Of a stretch of DNA of 64,000 nucleotides, positions 1 to 9,112 are shown piece after piece. The translations under genes were made by a program, and so were the position numbers. The stretch comes from Chlamydiota bacterium (GTDB lineage: Bacteria; Chlamydiota; Chlamydiia; Chlamydiales; JACKPQ01): positions 62,001 to 126,000 of the forward strand of contig JAJFLZ010000037.1 of assembly GCA_021772435.1 (NCBI GenBank). Direction: 5' to 3'. Under the pieces are notes generated by a model that saw only the letters and a program-made list of their open reading frames with translations, searched no databases and had not been told where the DNA came from. How positions within the stretch are numbered: position 1 is the first letter of the stretch; each line of letters starts with the position of its first letter.

Positions 1-204
1 ATTAAAAATTTCTTCGATGATTCCATCTTCGCCGTATTGAGAGTATTTCCATTTTGCATAACGATTTAAACTTTCAGGCGAGATTCGATGCATATTTTGC
101 TCTAAAGAGCGCTTGCTTTTTTCTTGCCAACGGTGAGGAGCAGCATTGCAAACCGAAACAAGGCAGATGAAAAATAAAATGAATCTTTTTTTGGAATTAA
201 GCAC
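1..204 (-). CDS. Exported FkbM-family methyltransferase-like protein, partial
   Basis: The N-terminal 68 codons of a gene that runs off the left edge. The start is a GTG at 204-202, five bases after a strong AGGAGG ribosome site. Residues 5-21 are a positively charged stretch followed by a hydrophobic segment (KKRFILFFICLVSV), a likely signal peptide. The motif KYSQYGEDGIIEEIF near residues 53-67 closely matches KYSQFGEDGIIEEIF in the gene at 5793-6758, which continues into an FkbM-like SAM-binding fold. I infer the same family. It is divergent from uvrD. The catalytic part lies outside the window, so only family and export can be argued. Confidence 0.78.
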   Translation of the reverse strand, partial: MLNSKKRFILFFICLVSVCNAAPHRWQEKSKRSLEQNMHRISPESLNRYAKWKYSQYGEDGIIEEIFN

Positions 205-308
205 TCTAGCCTCCTGCAGCTTGATTAATTTAAGTAGCCGTTGTACGCCTCTTGTAAATGTTTTGCAAAGATTATTTTAGACTAGAGAGAAGTTTGCATG
301 ATTAATAT

Positions 309-2438
309 GTGATTGCCCATAATGGCCATATGGTTTTACAACAAAACAACCCGCAGCAGCAAGAAGCTGTTCAACACATTGAAGGTCCCTTGCTCATCCT
401 AGCCGGGGCTGGAACTGGAAAAACGCACATTGTCACATCACGCATTGCCCACTTAATAGATATCGGAGTTCCTGCCGCTGAAATTTTGGGATTAACATTC
501 ACAAATAAAGCAGCTTTAGAGATGAAACGCCGCGTTAAATCGATGACTCAACGCGAAGTATTGACATGCACTTTTCATTCACTTACTGCCCGTTTGTTAC
601 GTGAATCTATATTTCATCTTGGTTATAAAAACGACTACACAATTTACGATGCTGACGATAGCCTTCAGCTGATTAAAAACTGCGTAAAAACGCTTGAGTT
701 AAAGGAGGAGAAAGGAATCGCTCGGACTCTTCAAACCGCCATCTCAAACGCCAAAAATGAACTTTTAGAGCCGCGTGATATTCCAGAAGGTCGCGACAAA
801 CTTGGCCAAGCGCTCAAAGCTGTCTACGTGCTCTATCAGCAAAAATTGCAGGAATATAACGCTCTTGATTTTGATGATCTGCTCTTTTTGACCGTCAAAC
901 TTTTTGATCTTTTTCCAGACGTATTAAATCATTATCAAAATAGATGGTCATTTATTCTCGTTGATGAATATCAGGACACGAACCAGGCACAGTACCGCAT
1001 CATTCAAGCCCTAGCTGCTAAGCATCAAAACGTCTGTGTTGTTGGAGATCCCGACCAGTCAATCTATTCTTGGCGCGGTGCTAATATCAAAAACATTCTC
1101 AATTTCAAATCCGACTATCCCCAGGCTACTGTCATTAAGTTGGAGCAGAACTATCGCAGCACCAACACGATTTTAAATGCCTCAAACACTCTCATTACTC
1201 ACAATCAAAGCCGCATGGAAAAAACTCTGTGGAGCAGCCTTGGAGACGGAGAAAAAATCGGATTGTTTCTTGCTGAAACAGATGGACAGGAAGCTGAATT
1301 TGTTCACGAAAAACTGATGTACCACAAAAGAGAGCACGGTATTTGCTTAAAGGATATGGTCATTTTTTATCGCACGAATGCCCAATCTCGTATTTTCGAA
1401 GATATGCTTTTAAAATACGATATTCCCTACGTGATTGTCGGGGGAGTTTCATTCTACCAGCGACGAGAAATTAAAGATGTTTTGGCTTACCTACGCATGC
1501 TCGTTTCCGATTCGGATTTTTTATCCTTTGCAAGGTCTATCAACCTCCCAAAACGAGGCATCGGACCAAGTACCCTTGCCAAACTTGCCCATATTGCCGA
1601 GACGACGACAACGCCCATTCTTACTTTATGTAAAAACCTGCCCTTGCAATTGAAGCTGACAAAAAGACAGCAAGAGGGTCTTTCTGGTTATTTATCAACG
1701 ATTTCCACGTTGAGAGATAAACTTAACCTATCTATTGAAGACCTCATTATTTCAGCAATTGAAGATACTGGTTATTTGCAAGTCCTCAAAGAAGATCCTG
1801 AAAGCATGGAAGATCGCAAAGCTAACTTAGATGAGCTGATCACAAAAGGTATCGAATGGGGCAAAGACCGAGAAAACCCCACTTTACTTGCCTTTTTAGA
1901 AGAGCTTAGTCTAGCCAGCTCCGCAGATCAATCTTTTGATGGAGATGCGATCCAACTCATGACGCTGCATAATGGGAAAGGCCTCGAATTTCCAGTCACT
2001 TTTATCGTTGGCCTAGATGAAGGTTTGTTCCCTCATATCAATAGCCTTGATTCACCAGAGGATTTAGAAGAAGAGCGCCGTCTTTGTTATGTGGGAATGA
2101 CAAGAGCAAAACAACATCTTTATCTTTCTGCAGCCAGGTACCGTTACATGTGGGGAACACCTCGGTACATGCAACCTAGTCGGTTTTTATCTGAAATATC
2201 GCGTGAATTCATCATTGACTATAGTGAAACATCGACTTTTGACGACGCATCATTCGTTGATGAAGATGAGCAACAAGGATACCCACCTGGAACGCTTGTT
2301 TCCCACAGAGATTTTGGCATGGGAACTGTTAAACACTCCTATGCCACATCGCATGGACTAACTTATGATGTCTTCTTCTCTAGTACTAGCACCACTCGCT
2401 CGCTTGTCGCAAAATTCGCCAAGCTAAAAAAATGCTAA
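309..2438 (+). CDS. uvrD: ATP-dependent DNA helicase UvrD/PcrA
   Basis: Superfamily 1A 3'-5' DNA helicase used in nucleotide-excision repair and replication restart. Walker A GAGTGKT is at residues 33-39, Walker B/DEXX box VDEYQDTN near 222, the SF1 motif QNYRST near 283, and TMTRAKQHL-type motif VI (GMTRAKQHLYLSAARYR) in the C-terminal half. The last 50 residues (SHRDFGMGTV) match the PcrA C-terminal Tudor-like tail. Its 709 residues are normal for the family. The start is uncertain: GTG at 309 overlaps the stop of a four-codon ATG-led minigene (298-312, ATGTGA junction), while ATG at 330 is an equally good family start; neither has a well-spaced ribosome site. In Chlamydia, uvrD is followed by rpoN; here a glycosyltransferase-like gene lies between them. 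Confidence 0.95.
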   Translation: MIAHNGHMVLQQNNPQQQEAVQHIEGPLLILAGAGTGKTHIVTSRIAHLIDIGVPAAEILGLTFTNKAALEMKRRVKSMTQREVLTCTFHSLTARLLRESIFHLGYKNDYTIYDADDSLQLIKNCVKTLELKEEKGIARTLQTAISNAKNELLEPRDIPEGRDKLGQALKAVYVLYQQKLQEYNALDFDDLLFLTVKLFDLFPDVLNHYQNRWSFILVDEYQDTNQAQYRIIQALAAKHQNVCVVGDPDQSIYSWRGANIKNILNFKSDYPQATVIKLEQNYRSTNTILNASNTLITHNQSRMEKTLWSSLGDGEKIGLFLAETDGQEAEFVHEKLMYHKREHGICLKDMVIFYRTNAQSRIFEDMLLKYDIPYVIVGGVSFYQRREIKDVLAYLRMLVSDSDFLSFARSINLPKRGIGPSTLAKLAHIAETTTTPILTLCKNLPLQLKLTKRQQEGLSGYLSTISTLRDKLNLSIEDLIISAIEDTGYLQVLKEDPESMEDRKANLDELITKGIEWGKDRENPTLLAFLEELSLASSADQSFDGDAIQLMTLHNGKGLEFPVTFIVGLDEGLFPHINSLDSPEDLEEERRLCYVGMTRAKQHLYLSAARYRYMWGTPRYMQPSRFLSEISREFIIDYSETSTFDDASFVDEDEQQGYPPGTLVSHRDFGMGTVKHSYATSHGLTYDVFFSSTSTTRSLVAKFAKLKKC

Positions 2439-2496
2439 TATCTTGACATTGTTGCCAAATTTCTCTTAAAGTTTTTTATAAAAACCAGGGATCTCC

Positions 2497-3444
2497 ATGC
2501 TCAGAAGTTTAATTTTGATTTGTTGTACCTTAGCTACCCTCTCAGCTACAGAAAGAAGAACGATCCAATTCCGCTTAGGAACTAGTTTACGAGAGTTTTT
2601 TGCTTTTAAGTTTCAAGCTGCATGCCAAAACAAACCCGAAGCGATTTATCAAAAGCCTTTCTTAAAACAGAGCGCTATCGATAAAAAATTCATTCAATTG
2701 CTCAATGAAAAATTCTCTTTATCAGAATCTCAATTGGAAAAAATAAAGCAAATTCCCGCTAAATACATATGGAACCCACATAATTGGAACTCATACGTTT
2801 GGGATCATTCAAAATCCTATTCAGACTATCATATGCTTATTAGTGAAATTGCGCAAAAAATCATCCCTCAAGCTCTAGAAGAATTACAGCTAAAGCCCCT
2901 TAATTGCCTACCGGTTATTCATTATAGATTAAGTGATGTTCCTTTTTGCCGAAATATGGCGCACCATCTTCAATATTATGCATTTTATGATGCGGCGTTA
3001 AATCGCTTACAGCGGCAAGGAGTCGATGTAAGTAAAATACTCATTTTATACTCATTTCGGCATATTACTTTTAATCATGGGCTCTCTAACAAAAAATTTG
3101 AAGATGTCAATCGTGAGTACTTGAACGATTTTATAAAATATCTACATAGCCGAGGTCACGAAGTTATTGTTCAATCAAATTCAACCCTTGAAGATTTTGC
3201 GACGATGGTTTTTGCTCCGGGTTTGATTGGCAGCGAAAGTGCTTTTTCTTTGTTTGCTGGTTTAGCTAACAAGGGCTGCTATATTTCTCCGCCATTGGGG
3301 AAAGAAATTGGAGATCATCACAAAACAGTAACCAACTGTCCATTTATATTACCTATGAAACCTCTTTTACATTGCCAAGTAAGTAATTACTATAATTTGA
3401 AGGATGTCTTTGAGAAGCTTCGCATAAATCCTTGCTCTTCATAA
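2497..3444 (+). CDS. Exported putative glycosyltransferase (fucosyltransferase-like)
   Basis: A 315-residue protein with a signal peptide (LRSLILICCTLATLSA, residues 2-17). The C-terminal half contains HYRLSDVPF (about residues 146-154), a rule-like HxRxxD site, and later SNSTLEDFATMVFAPGLIGSESAFSLFAG, which I split here as an ordered D-x-x-x-M and GSESAFSLFAG signature; both resemble the donor-binding region of GT11/GT23-type fucosyltransferases. This assignment is an inference from motif shape only. The gene lies between uvrD and rpoN, which are neighbours in Chlamydia, so it looks inserted. It belongs to the exported glycan-enzyme set that dominates the following 13 kb. A different GT-B fold enzyme is possible. 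Confidence 0.6.
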   Translation: MLRSLILICCTLATLSATERRTIQFRLGTSLREFFAFKFQAACQNKPEAIYQKPFLKQSAIDKKFIQLLNEKFSLSESQLEKIKQIPAKYIWNPHNWNSYVWDHSKSYSDYHMLISEIAQKIIPQALEELQLKPLNCLPVIHYRLSDVPFCRNMAHHLQYYAFYDAALNRLQRQGVDVSKILILYSFRHITFNHGLSNKKFEDVNREYLNDFIKYLHSRGHEVIVQSNSTLEDFATMVFAPGLIGSESAFSLFAGLANKGCYISPPLGKEIGDHHKTVTNCPFILPMKPLLHCQVSNYYNLKDVFEKLRINPCSS

Positions 3445-3491
3445 GAAATACCTTTTTTGTTATTTAAATAAATAAACAATCTTTTATTTTT

Positions 3492-4742
3492 ATGACGCGA
3501 AATCAAAATATTTACAACAAACAGCAGCAGCGACTTGTCATGACGCTCGGAATGCGCCAAGCTATTGAAGTGCTGCAAATGCCCACATGCGAGCTCTCTG
3601 ATTGGCTAAGTGATCAAATCAACCAAAATCCTCTGCTTGAGCCTAAAAGTAATAGCACATACATTCCAGAATACCCCCAAAATGAAGCAGCAGTCCAAGA
3701 AACACTGGATGATTTTTTAAAGAAAGAATTTATGATTCTTTTCTCATCACAAACTGAAAGAGCTATAGCTGAGAAAATATGCGGCTTTTTAGATCACAGA
3801 GGCTTTCTTACTTCTACCCATGAAGACATCGCAACATTTTGCGGGACGCATACCAAAACAATCGAATCGGTAGCCTATCTAATCAGTCAGTTAGATCCTC
3901 CAGGAATTGCTGCATTAAATGTTCAACATTCGCTTTTACTACAGCTTGAAAAGAAAAATAGTCAAAACAGTTTAGCGTACAGAATCATTCAAAACCACTG
4001 GGATTGGCTCATCCAATCGAAACACACAAAGCTATGCCAACACTACAAGATCAAACACCAAGAACTATTATCTTTGATCAACAATGAAATACGTCTATTA
4101 AATCCCTCTCCTGGATCGATTTTTCAGCCTAGCGAAAATCGAGCCATTACAATCGACTTAGAAATCTCGGATATAAATGGCCAGCTTTATCTTGAAGATG
4201 CTGATGCAGAATTACCCAAATTTGAGATTCAGAGCGGTTATCTCAAACAAGTTGCAGATGAACCGTTTGTCAGATCCTGGCTAGCGCGTGGCAAATGGCT
4301 AAACCGCATTATCTCAAGGCGCAATCAACTGCTGAAAAAAGTTGGTCACCTCATTATCAAGCACCAAAAGCAGTATTTACTCGGAGTATCAGCTTCTCCT
4401 TCATTTCTTTCTTTTGCAGATATGGCAGACGAGCTTGAAATCTCCTACACAACAGCTACCCGCATCCTAAAAAACAAATTCATTTCCACACCTCGCGGAA
4501 TTTTACCTTTAGGTTTTTTTACAACGGGGGTCAAGCTCGATAAAGATCATCACATTGATTCGGTTTTCCAAGCTCTTTTGTCATGCGTGCAATCTGAAGA
4601 TAAAAATGCACCACTTAGCGACCTGCATATTGCAGAACATCTCAGTAAAAACGGCATCGAAATTTCAAGACGTACCGTTGCTAAATATCGCGCTAAACTG
4701 AATATTCCATCAGTTTTTTCTAGAAAACAAATCTCTTCTTAA
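3492..4742 (+). CDS. rpoN: RNA polymerase sigma-54 factor
   Basis: Alternative sigma factor that directs RNA polymerase to -24/-12 promoters and needs an AAA+ activator (AtoC in chlamydiae). Region I at the N-terminus is glutamine/leucine rich (QQQRLVMTLGMRQAIEVLQM, then NQNPLLE). The C-terminal RpoN box reads RRTVAKYR at about residues 393-400, matching the diagnostic ARRTVAKYRE. At 416 residues it is slightly shorter than the Gram-negative average but typical for chlamydiae. The next gene starts 15 bases downstream on the same strand, so read-through into the glycosyltransferase island is likely. Confidence 0.96.
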   Translation: MTRNQNIYNKQQQRLVMTLGMRQAIEVLQMPTCELSDWLSDQINQNPLLEPKSNSTYIPEYPQNEAAVQETLDDFLKKEFMILFSSQTERAIAEKICGFLDHRGFLTSTHEDIATFCGTHTKTIESVAYLISQLDPPGIAALNVQHSLLLQLEKKNSQNSLAYRIIQNHWDWLIQSKHTKLCQHYKIKHQELLSLINNEIRLLNPSPGSIFQPSENRAITIDLEISDINGQLYLEDADAELPKFEIQSGYLKQVADEPFVRSWLARGKWLNRIISRRNQLLKKVGHLIIKHQKQYLLGVSASPSFLSFADMADELEISYTTATRILKNKFISTPRGILPLGFFTTGVKLDKDHHIDSVFQALLSCVQSEDKNAPLSDLHIAEHLSKNGIEISRRTVAKYRAKLNIPSVFSRKQISS

Positions 4743-4756
4743 CGTAACCTTGATCT

Positions 4757-5680
4757 ATGAAATATTTGATTCTCATTTGCATAGTTTGCAAGTGTCTCTA
4801 TGCAGATTTCTTTCCTTTCGAAGAGGGCTTTCCTCAGAAAACTATTCCGTCTAAATTAAAAAACCCAGAAAACTTCATTGCTGCATACGAAAACAACCAC
4901 TTTGAAAAAACGCAACCTAGTGAAAACCCGCGCATTCCAAAAATCATTCATCACATTTGGCTAGGATCACCACTCCCAGAAACTTTTAAAAGATATGTAG
5001 ATTCATGGAAAGAATATCACCCAGGTTGGGAGCATAAGCTTTGGACTGATGCAGATATTGGCTCTTTTCCACTCGTAACCGGCAATTTGATAAACAAAGC
5101 CCATAACTATGGCCAGAAATCAGATATACTGAGAATAGAGATTTTGTATAAATTTGGCGGCTTATATGTTGATACTGACTTTTTATGTTTAAAGCCGCAT
5201 GATGTCATACACCACACTTGTGACTTCTATGCAGGAATGTTTGATAAAGATGTCTTGACGGGCATCATTGGTTCCTGTCCAGAACATCCCATCTTAGAAA
5301 ACTACTTAAAATCGATGAAAAAATGTCGTTGTTTTGAAGCTAGAGCCGGCGAACAAGATATTAGAAAGGCTATTGATGTCTTGAAAGCTACCGGCCCTTA
5401 TCTATTTACTGATCTGATTACTCAGCATCTTTCCAAAGATATTTCCGGCATCATTCTGTTCCCCAACATTTATTATTATCCCTTTCCAGGCAAATTGCGC
5501 CACGCATTTTGGTCAAAAGAAAATTTTGATGTCATAAAACAGTACCTATCAGAACATGCATTAGCAGTTCACCTTTGGGCAACCTCTTGGCATAACGTTC
5601 GAAGCCCACTACAAAAAACTCAAATATGTAAACAACCCCTATCCAAATCATTAAAGTTCGAAAAAGACAAGGAAAAATGA
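4757..5680 (+). CDS. Exported GT32 (DXD) glycosyltransferase
   Basis: A 307-residue enzyme of the sugar-binding DXD family (GT32, Och1/TcdB-like fold). It has a signal peptide (KYLILICIVCKCLYA). The family signatures appear in order: IPKIIHHIWLGSPLP (about 65-79), WKEYHPGWEHKLWTD, then SDILRIEILYKFGGLYVDTD (about 123-142), in which D-T-D is the metal and nucleotide-sugar site. A C-terminal AVHLWATSWH motif is typical of GT32. Unlike the four GT32 genes further right it lacks a C-terminal membrane segment, so it is predicted soluble after export. Donor and acceptor are unknown. It follows rpoN by 14 bases. Confidence 0.88.
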   Translation: MKYLILICIVCKCLYADFFPFEEGFPQKTIPSKLKNPENFIAAYENNHFEKTQPSENPRIPKIIHHIWLGSPLPETFKRYVDSWKEYHPGWEHKLWTDADIGSFPLVTGNLINKAHNYGQKSDILRIEILYKFGGLYVDTDFLCLKPHDVIHHTCDFYAGMFDKDVLTGIIGSCPEHPILENYLKSMKKCRCFEARAGEQDIRKAIDVLKATGPYLFTDLITQHLSKDISGIILFPNIYYYPFPGKLRHAFWSKENFDVIKQYLSEHALAVHLWATSWHNVRSPLQKTQICKQPLSKSLKFEKDKEK

Positions 5681-5792
5681 CCCGAATGAAACTATTGCAC
5701 GTATTCCTAGTCTTCGGTAAAGACCTTCCAATTTTAGCTCGGCTCTTTTTTGCATGTAAAAAAATAAATCAAAGTACAACATAGGATACTCT

Positions 5793-6758
5793 ATGCTAAA
5801 AAACGAATTTAATATGTCTTTGTCGAAATTATTTCGCTATGTGATTACAAACGCATGTGAGCTGAAATACATTATAAAACAATCTGCTCTAGGAGTTTTC
5901 CTATTATCAGCAATCTTGTTTAATGTTGTTGAGGCTAAATTACTAAAAGGTCCTCAAAACTGCAAAAATGCTTTTCTCCTTAACAAACATCGCCTTTCTC
6001 CGAATAGTTTAAATCATTTTGCGTCATGGAAGTATTCACAGTTTGGCGAAGATGGAATTATTGAAGAGATTTTTCGCCGTTTGAATATCAATAAAGGGTT
6101 TTTTGTTGAATTTGGTGGTTGCGATGGAATTTACCTTTCTAATACTCGTAAACTTTACGAAAAGGGATGGGACGGTGCTTATATTGAGCAAGATATAAAA
6201 TGGTTTAATAAACTTAGAAAAAATTATAAGACTGCCCCGAATATCTTATGTCTTCATAATTTTGTTCATTGGAATGAAAAATCTCCAAAAGGCATGACTT
6301 TTGATGCAATAAAGGCAAAGCATTTTCCCAACCGAGAAATTGACTTCTTGTCTATAGACATCGATGGATGCGATTATTATATCTTAAAAAGTTTAAAGTG
6401 CCGACCAAAAGTGATTTGTATCGAAAATAATTTATTTTGGCATCCTCTCTATGACAAAGAAGTTCCCCAAGGCATCGCGCAAAAAAATATTAACCAGCCT
6501 CTTCAAGTCGTAATTAATAAAGCAAAAGAAATGGGTTATGAACCTGTTTGCGCAACTATTAATTTGTTTTTAGTTAGACGCGATTTATATGAGCCTTTTC
6601 AAGCTGTGCCAAATGACACTCTCACAATTTGGAGAGATGCCTTCCGAACTTTTGGGCATAAACAATATACCCTTAACATGCGCAAGACTCATTCGTACTT
6701 TATGGATTACGAAGGCCAAGCCCTAAATGATAGACATCCCTTAACTTTAGATTATTGA
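5793..6758 (+). CDS. Exported/anchored FkbM-type methyltransferase-like protein
   Basis: A 321-residue protein with an N-terminal hydrophobic stretch (GVFLLSAILFNVVEA, about residues 35-49) preceded by a basic N-region, either a signal anchor or a signal peptide; ATG at 5814 is an alternative start. The core has KYSQFGEDGIIEEIF, GFFVEFGGCDG (SAM-binding glycine loop) and DFLSIDIDGCDYYIL, which correspond to FkbM-family motifs. FkbM enzymes O-methylate sugars or similar small hydroxyl groups. It is paralogous to the truncated gene at the left window edge. Substrate is unknown. The 112 bases before it contain no convincing gene. Confidence 0.8.
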   Translation: MLKNEFNMSLSKLFRYVITNACELKYIIKQSALGVFLLSAILFNVVEAKLLKGPQNCKNAFLLNKHRLSPNSLNHFASWKYSQFGEDGIIEEIFRRLNINKGFFVEFGGCDGIYLSNTRKLYEKGWDGAYIEQDIKWFNKLRKNYKTAPNILCLHNFVHWNEKSPKGMTFDAIKAKHFPNREIDFLSIDIDGCDYYILKSLKCRPKVICIENNLFWHPLYDKEVPQGIAQKNINQPLQVVINKAKEMGYEPVCATINLFLVRRDLYEPFQAVPNDTLTIWRDAFRTFGHKQYTLNMRKTHSYFMDYEGQALNDRHPLTLDY

Positions 6759-6772
6759 GAATTATTATTTTA

Positions 6773-6922
6773 ATGTATCATTCAATAAGAAAAAAACAGC
6801 AATACTTTTCCCCAAAGTTTCGACACCGCTTTTGGAAAAATCAGAAATTTAATGTGTTAAAACCATTTCTTCCTGATTATGCTTTTGCAGTACATTTATG
6901 GGCATCTTCATGGGTAAAATAA
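6773..6922 (+). pseudogene. C-terminal remnant of a GT32 glycosyltransferase
   Basis: A 49-codon reading frame whose product aligns with the last 50 residues of the GT32 enzyme at 4757-5680: KFRHRFWKNQKFNV against KLRHAFWSKENFDV, and YAFAVHLWASSW against HALAVHLWATSW. Nothing upstream encodes the rest of the enzyme; the preceding gene is an unrelated FkbM type. Its TAA overlaps the ATG of the next gene (TAATG), a junction typical of a former operon. I read it as the surviving tail of a deleted glycosyltransferase copy. Confidence 0.75.
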
Positions 6923-7632
6923 TGGCACAATGTTTTGTGTTACTACTACTTCTATCAAATTTATATGCCGATAAGCACGATGACGAGTTAAATTTAGTCA
7001 AAAAATATCTAAAAAAAGATCCTATCATTCTGGAAGCAGGTGCTCATGATGGAACAGATTCGGTTAAAATGATCAAAAAATGGCCTAAAGCCACTATTCA
7101 TGCTTTTGAACCGCGCCCTGACGTTTATCGAATATTATGCAAAAGAACCAAAAAGTATAAAAAGGTTCATACTTACCAGCTTGCATTGGGAGAGCGAAGT
7201 TGTCGCCAAACGCTTTATCTAAGCTCCTCGACTCAACCTAATCAAATATGTGATGCTCAAAGTTCTTTATTTCCTCCAGATAAGACAAATTGGCCTAAAG
7301 AACTGGATGAAAAAATTCAATTCGATCAAGGCATACAAGTCAAAGTAAGATCATTAGATGATTGGGCACGCAATAATCGCATTAGTCAAATAGATTTTCT
7401 CTGGTTAGATTTGCAGGGGAACGAATTTCAAGTTTTAAATGCATCCCCTTATGCCATGTCACGCGTTTCGGTAATCAAAACAGAGGTTTCAGAAAAACCT
7501 CTGTACAAAGGAACTCTGCCATATGCTCAATATAAAAAATGGCTTCAAGAGAAGGGCTTTGTTTGTATTCAAGACTGTAATGAGTTCCATGGTGATGCGA
7601 TTTTTGTCAGAAAAACCTTAGTGCATCATTGA
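6922..7632 (+). CDS. Exported FkbM-type methyltransferase
   Basis: SAM-dependent methyltransferase of the FkbM family. I chose ATG 6922, which overlaps the stop of the preceding remnant and begins the signal peptide MAQCFVLLLLLSNLYA; in-frame ATGs at 6898 and 6910 lie inside the remnant. PIILEAGAHDGTDSVKM gives the SAM-binding motif I, AFEPRPD motif II, and FLWLDLQGNEFQVL the conserved acidic motif. It resembles the gene at 54644-55327 in length and in the order LDxQGxE then a C-terminal GDAxFxRK. It is convergent with the GT2-like gene and overlaps it by 15 bases. Confidence 0.85.
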   Translation: MAQCFVLLLLLSNLYADKHDDELNLVKKYLKKDPIILEAGAHDGTDSVKMIKKWPKATIHAFEPRPDVYRILCKRTKKYKKVHTYQLALGERSCRQTLYLSSSTQPNQICDAQSSLFPPDKTNWPKELDEKIQFDQGIQVKVRSLDDWARNNRISQIDFLWLDLQGNEFQVLNASPYAMSRVSVIKTEVSEKPLYKGTLPYAQYKKWLQEKGFVCIQDCNEFHGDAIFVRKTLVHH

Positions 7633-9102
7633 TACTTTGCAGGCGTCATAAAAAAGACCTAATCGTCGCGTATCAGAATGCTGTGACCAGGATTTAAGAA
7701 GTGATTTCGGGTTTTTAAAGTCTAAATTGTCAAGCTCTTGAATAATATCGGCCCTTGAATAAATCACCATATTAAATGGCTCTGCAATTTTTGCCGGTTC
7801 GATTTCGATGATGTGAATACGGTTACTCACACTGTTTGAATTTGGGGCAATCGAGATCGCTTGGTTATCTAAAAAAAATGCAAAAGCTTTTGTTTGCGAT
7901 AGCGCATTAGTACAATCCTGTAAGTAGATTGGGTCTTTAATCAACATGCGATCGGTAGCTAAGACAATGTATGCATTTTGGTTAGAAGTATCTTTTAACA
8001 GGCTCATTAGCATCGGTTTAAATTCACTTGATAATGCATCTTGCTCTCTGAAAATGACTTTTGGATACCGTTTTTTTAAGTCTTCATAAGCTTGCTTGTG
8101 AGCAGATGCTGTATCGTACATGACATGGATCTGATCAACTCCTCGAACATACCTGTAAACAGACTCAAGCGATACTCCTAACTGAAAAGGTTGGTTCGTT
8201 GAGAATAAAATCATGTCTGCCTTAGTGTTTGCGCTGATAGGTATCTCTCCTGCTCTTGCAAGGTGACTTTGCGTATGGATGCTTTTTGTTAATTCATCTA
8301 GACGCAGTCCCATCTGCATACGTGTAGATGCGTTGTGCATCTTTAAACGATTTTGAATGTATAAAGTATCAGGAATATATCGAATGTGCCATTTTGCTAA
8401 ATTAATCATCGGCATAAATAACTCATGTTCGTCCAAATTTTCATCAAAATTCATATTTTGCATCATGTGAACGTAAAACGTACGCATGCCTGATTCCATC
8501 CAAGGCGTTCGATAGGGTTTACGGATGTGCGCTTTTATATTTTGAGGATTCAAAGGTTTTTTTCGATAAGACGGATACTCTAAGCTCGCTGGATAGGTTA
8601 GCCAAACTTCGGGATCGGAATAGGCTTCGTTTATAGCCGTTAAGGCTCCCTGGTGCGCTAACCAATCAGACGGATTGAGTAAGACGGCTATTTCGTCGCT
8701 CTCGCAGTCTTTCAATACCTCTTTCAGTATTTTGCCGAAGGGCTGCTGCTGCTGATGTCTAATGATGGTGATGTTTTTTCTGAAGGCATGCTTTTTAAAT
8801 AGATATGTTTGAACTCCTTGAAACGACCCATCTTGAACATGGTTATCTACTAAAACTATGCGATAACGTTCATAATCTTGCGATAAGATAGAACTTAGAG
8901 CTTTAATTGCAAAATCAGCGCGATCGTTTGCAACGATAACAAATACAAATCTATGATCAATTTGTTCTCGTAAAACGACTGGTGCTGGTGTAGATACATA
9001 ACTTTCCCTTGCTGATTTTAATACGTGATATTCTTTAAATATAAACGCTGGTAAAACAAGCATTAGGAAAAAGAGCAAAACTTTACGCAAGTCGTATTTC
9101 AT
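7618..9102 (-). CDS. GT2-like two-domain protein with degenerate donor sites, signal-anchored
   Basis: A 494-residue paralogue of the protein at 12732-14384. The N-terminus has one hydrophobic segment (VLLFFLMLVLPAFIF). Domain 1 begins with HRFVFVIVANDRADFAIKAL and QDYERYRIVLVDN, the GT2 GT-A fold. Where the paralogue has LDGDDWLPH, this protein has LNPSDWLAH, so the acidic DXD-type metal ligand is altered. The second GT-A-like domain has ATDRMLIKD where the paralogue has AVDDIIIKD. It may therefore bind rather than transfer sugars, or be decaying. It leads the group 7618-12772 only by position; the gene at 9113-9769 ends 10 bases before its start. Confidence 0.8.
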   Translation of the reverse strand: MKYDLRKVLLFFLMLVLPAFIFKEYHVLKSARESYVSTPAPVVLREQIDHRFVFVIVANDRADFAIKALSSILSQDYERYRIVLVDNHVQDGSFQGVQTYLFKKHAFRKNITIIRHQQQQPFGKILKEVLKDCESDEIAVLLNPSDWLAHQGALTAINEAYSDPEVWLTYPASLEYPSYRKKPLNPQNIKAHIRKPYRTPWMESGMRTFYVHMMQNMNFDENLDEHELFMPMINLAKWHIRYIPDTLYIQNRLKMHNASTRMQMGLRLDELTKSIHTQSHLARAGEIPISANTKADMILFSTNQPFQLGVSLESVYRYVRGVDQIHVMYDTASAHKQAYEDLKKRYPKVIFREQDALSSEFKPMLMSLLKDTSNQNAYIVLATDRMLIKDPIYLQDCTNALSQTKAFAFFLDNQAISIAPNSNSVSNRIHIIEIEPAKIAEPFNMVIYSRADIIQELDNLDFKNPKSLLKSWSQHSDTRRLGLFYDACKVSMMH

Positions 9103-9112
9103 CTTAAATTTT

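Noticed and set aside
5684-5780. A small exported peptide in the gap after the first GT32 gene
   Set aside because: A 30-residue frame starting MKLLHVFL has no ribosome site or homologue in the window.
6922-6945. TGGCAC-N5-TTTGT, a partial match to a sigma-54 promoter
   Set aside because: It lies inside the signal-peptide codons of an intact gene and lacks the -12 GC.
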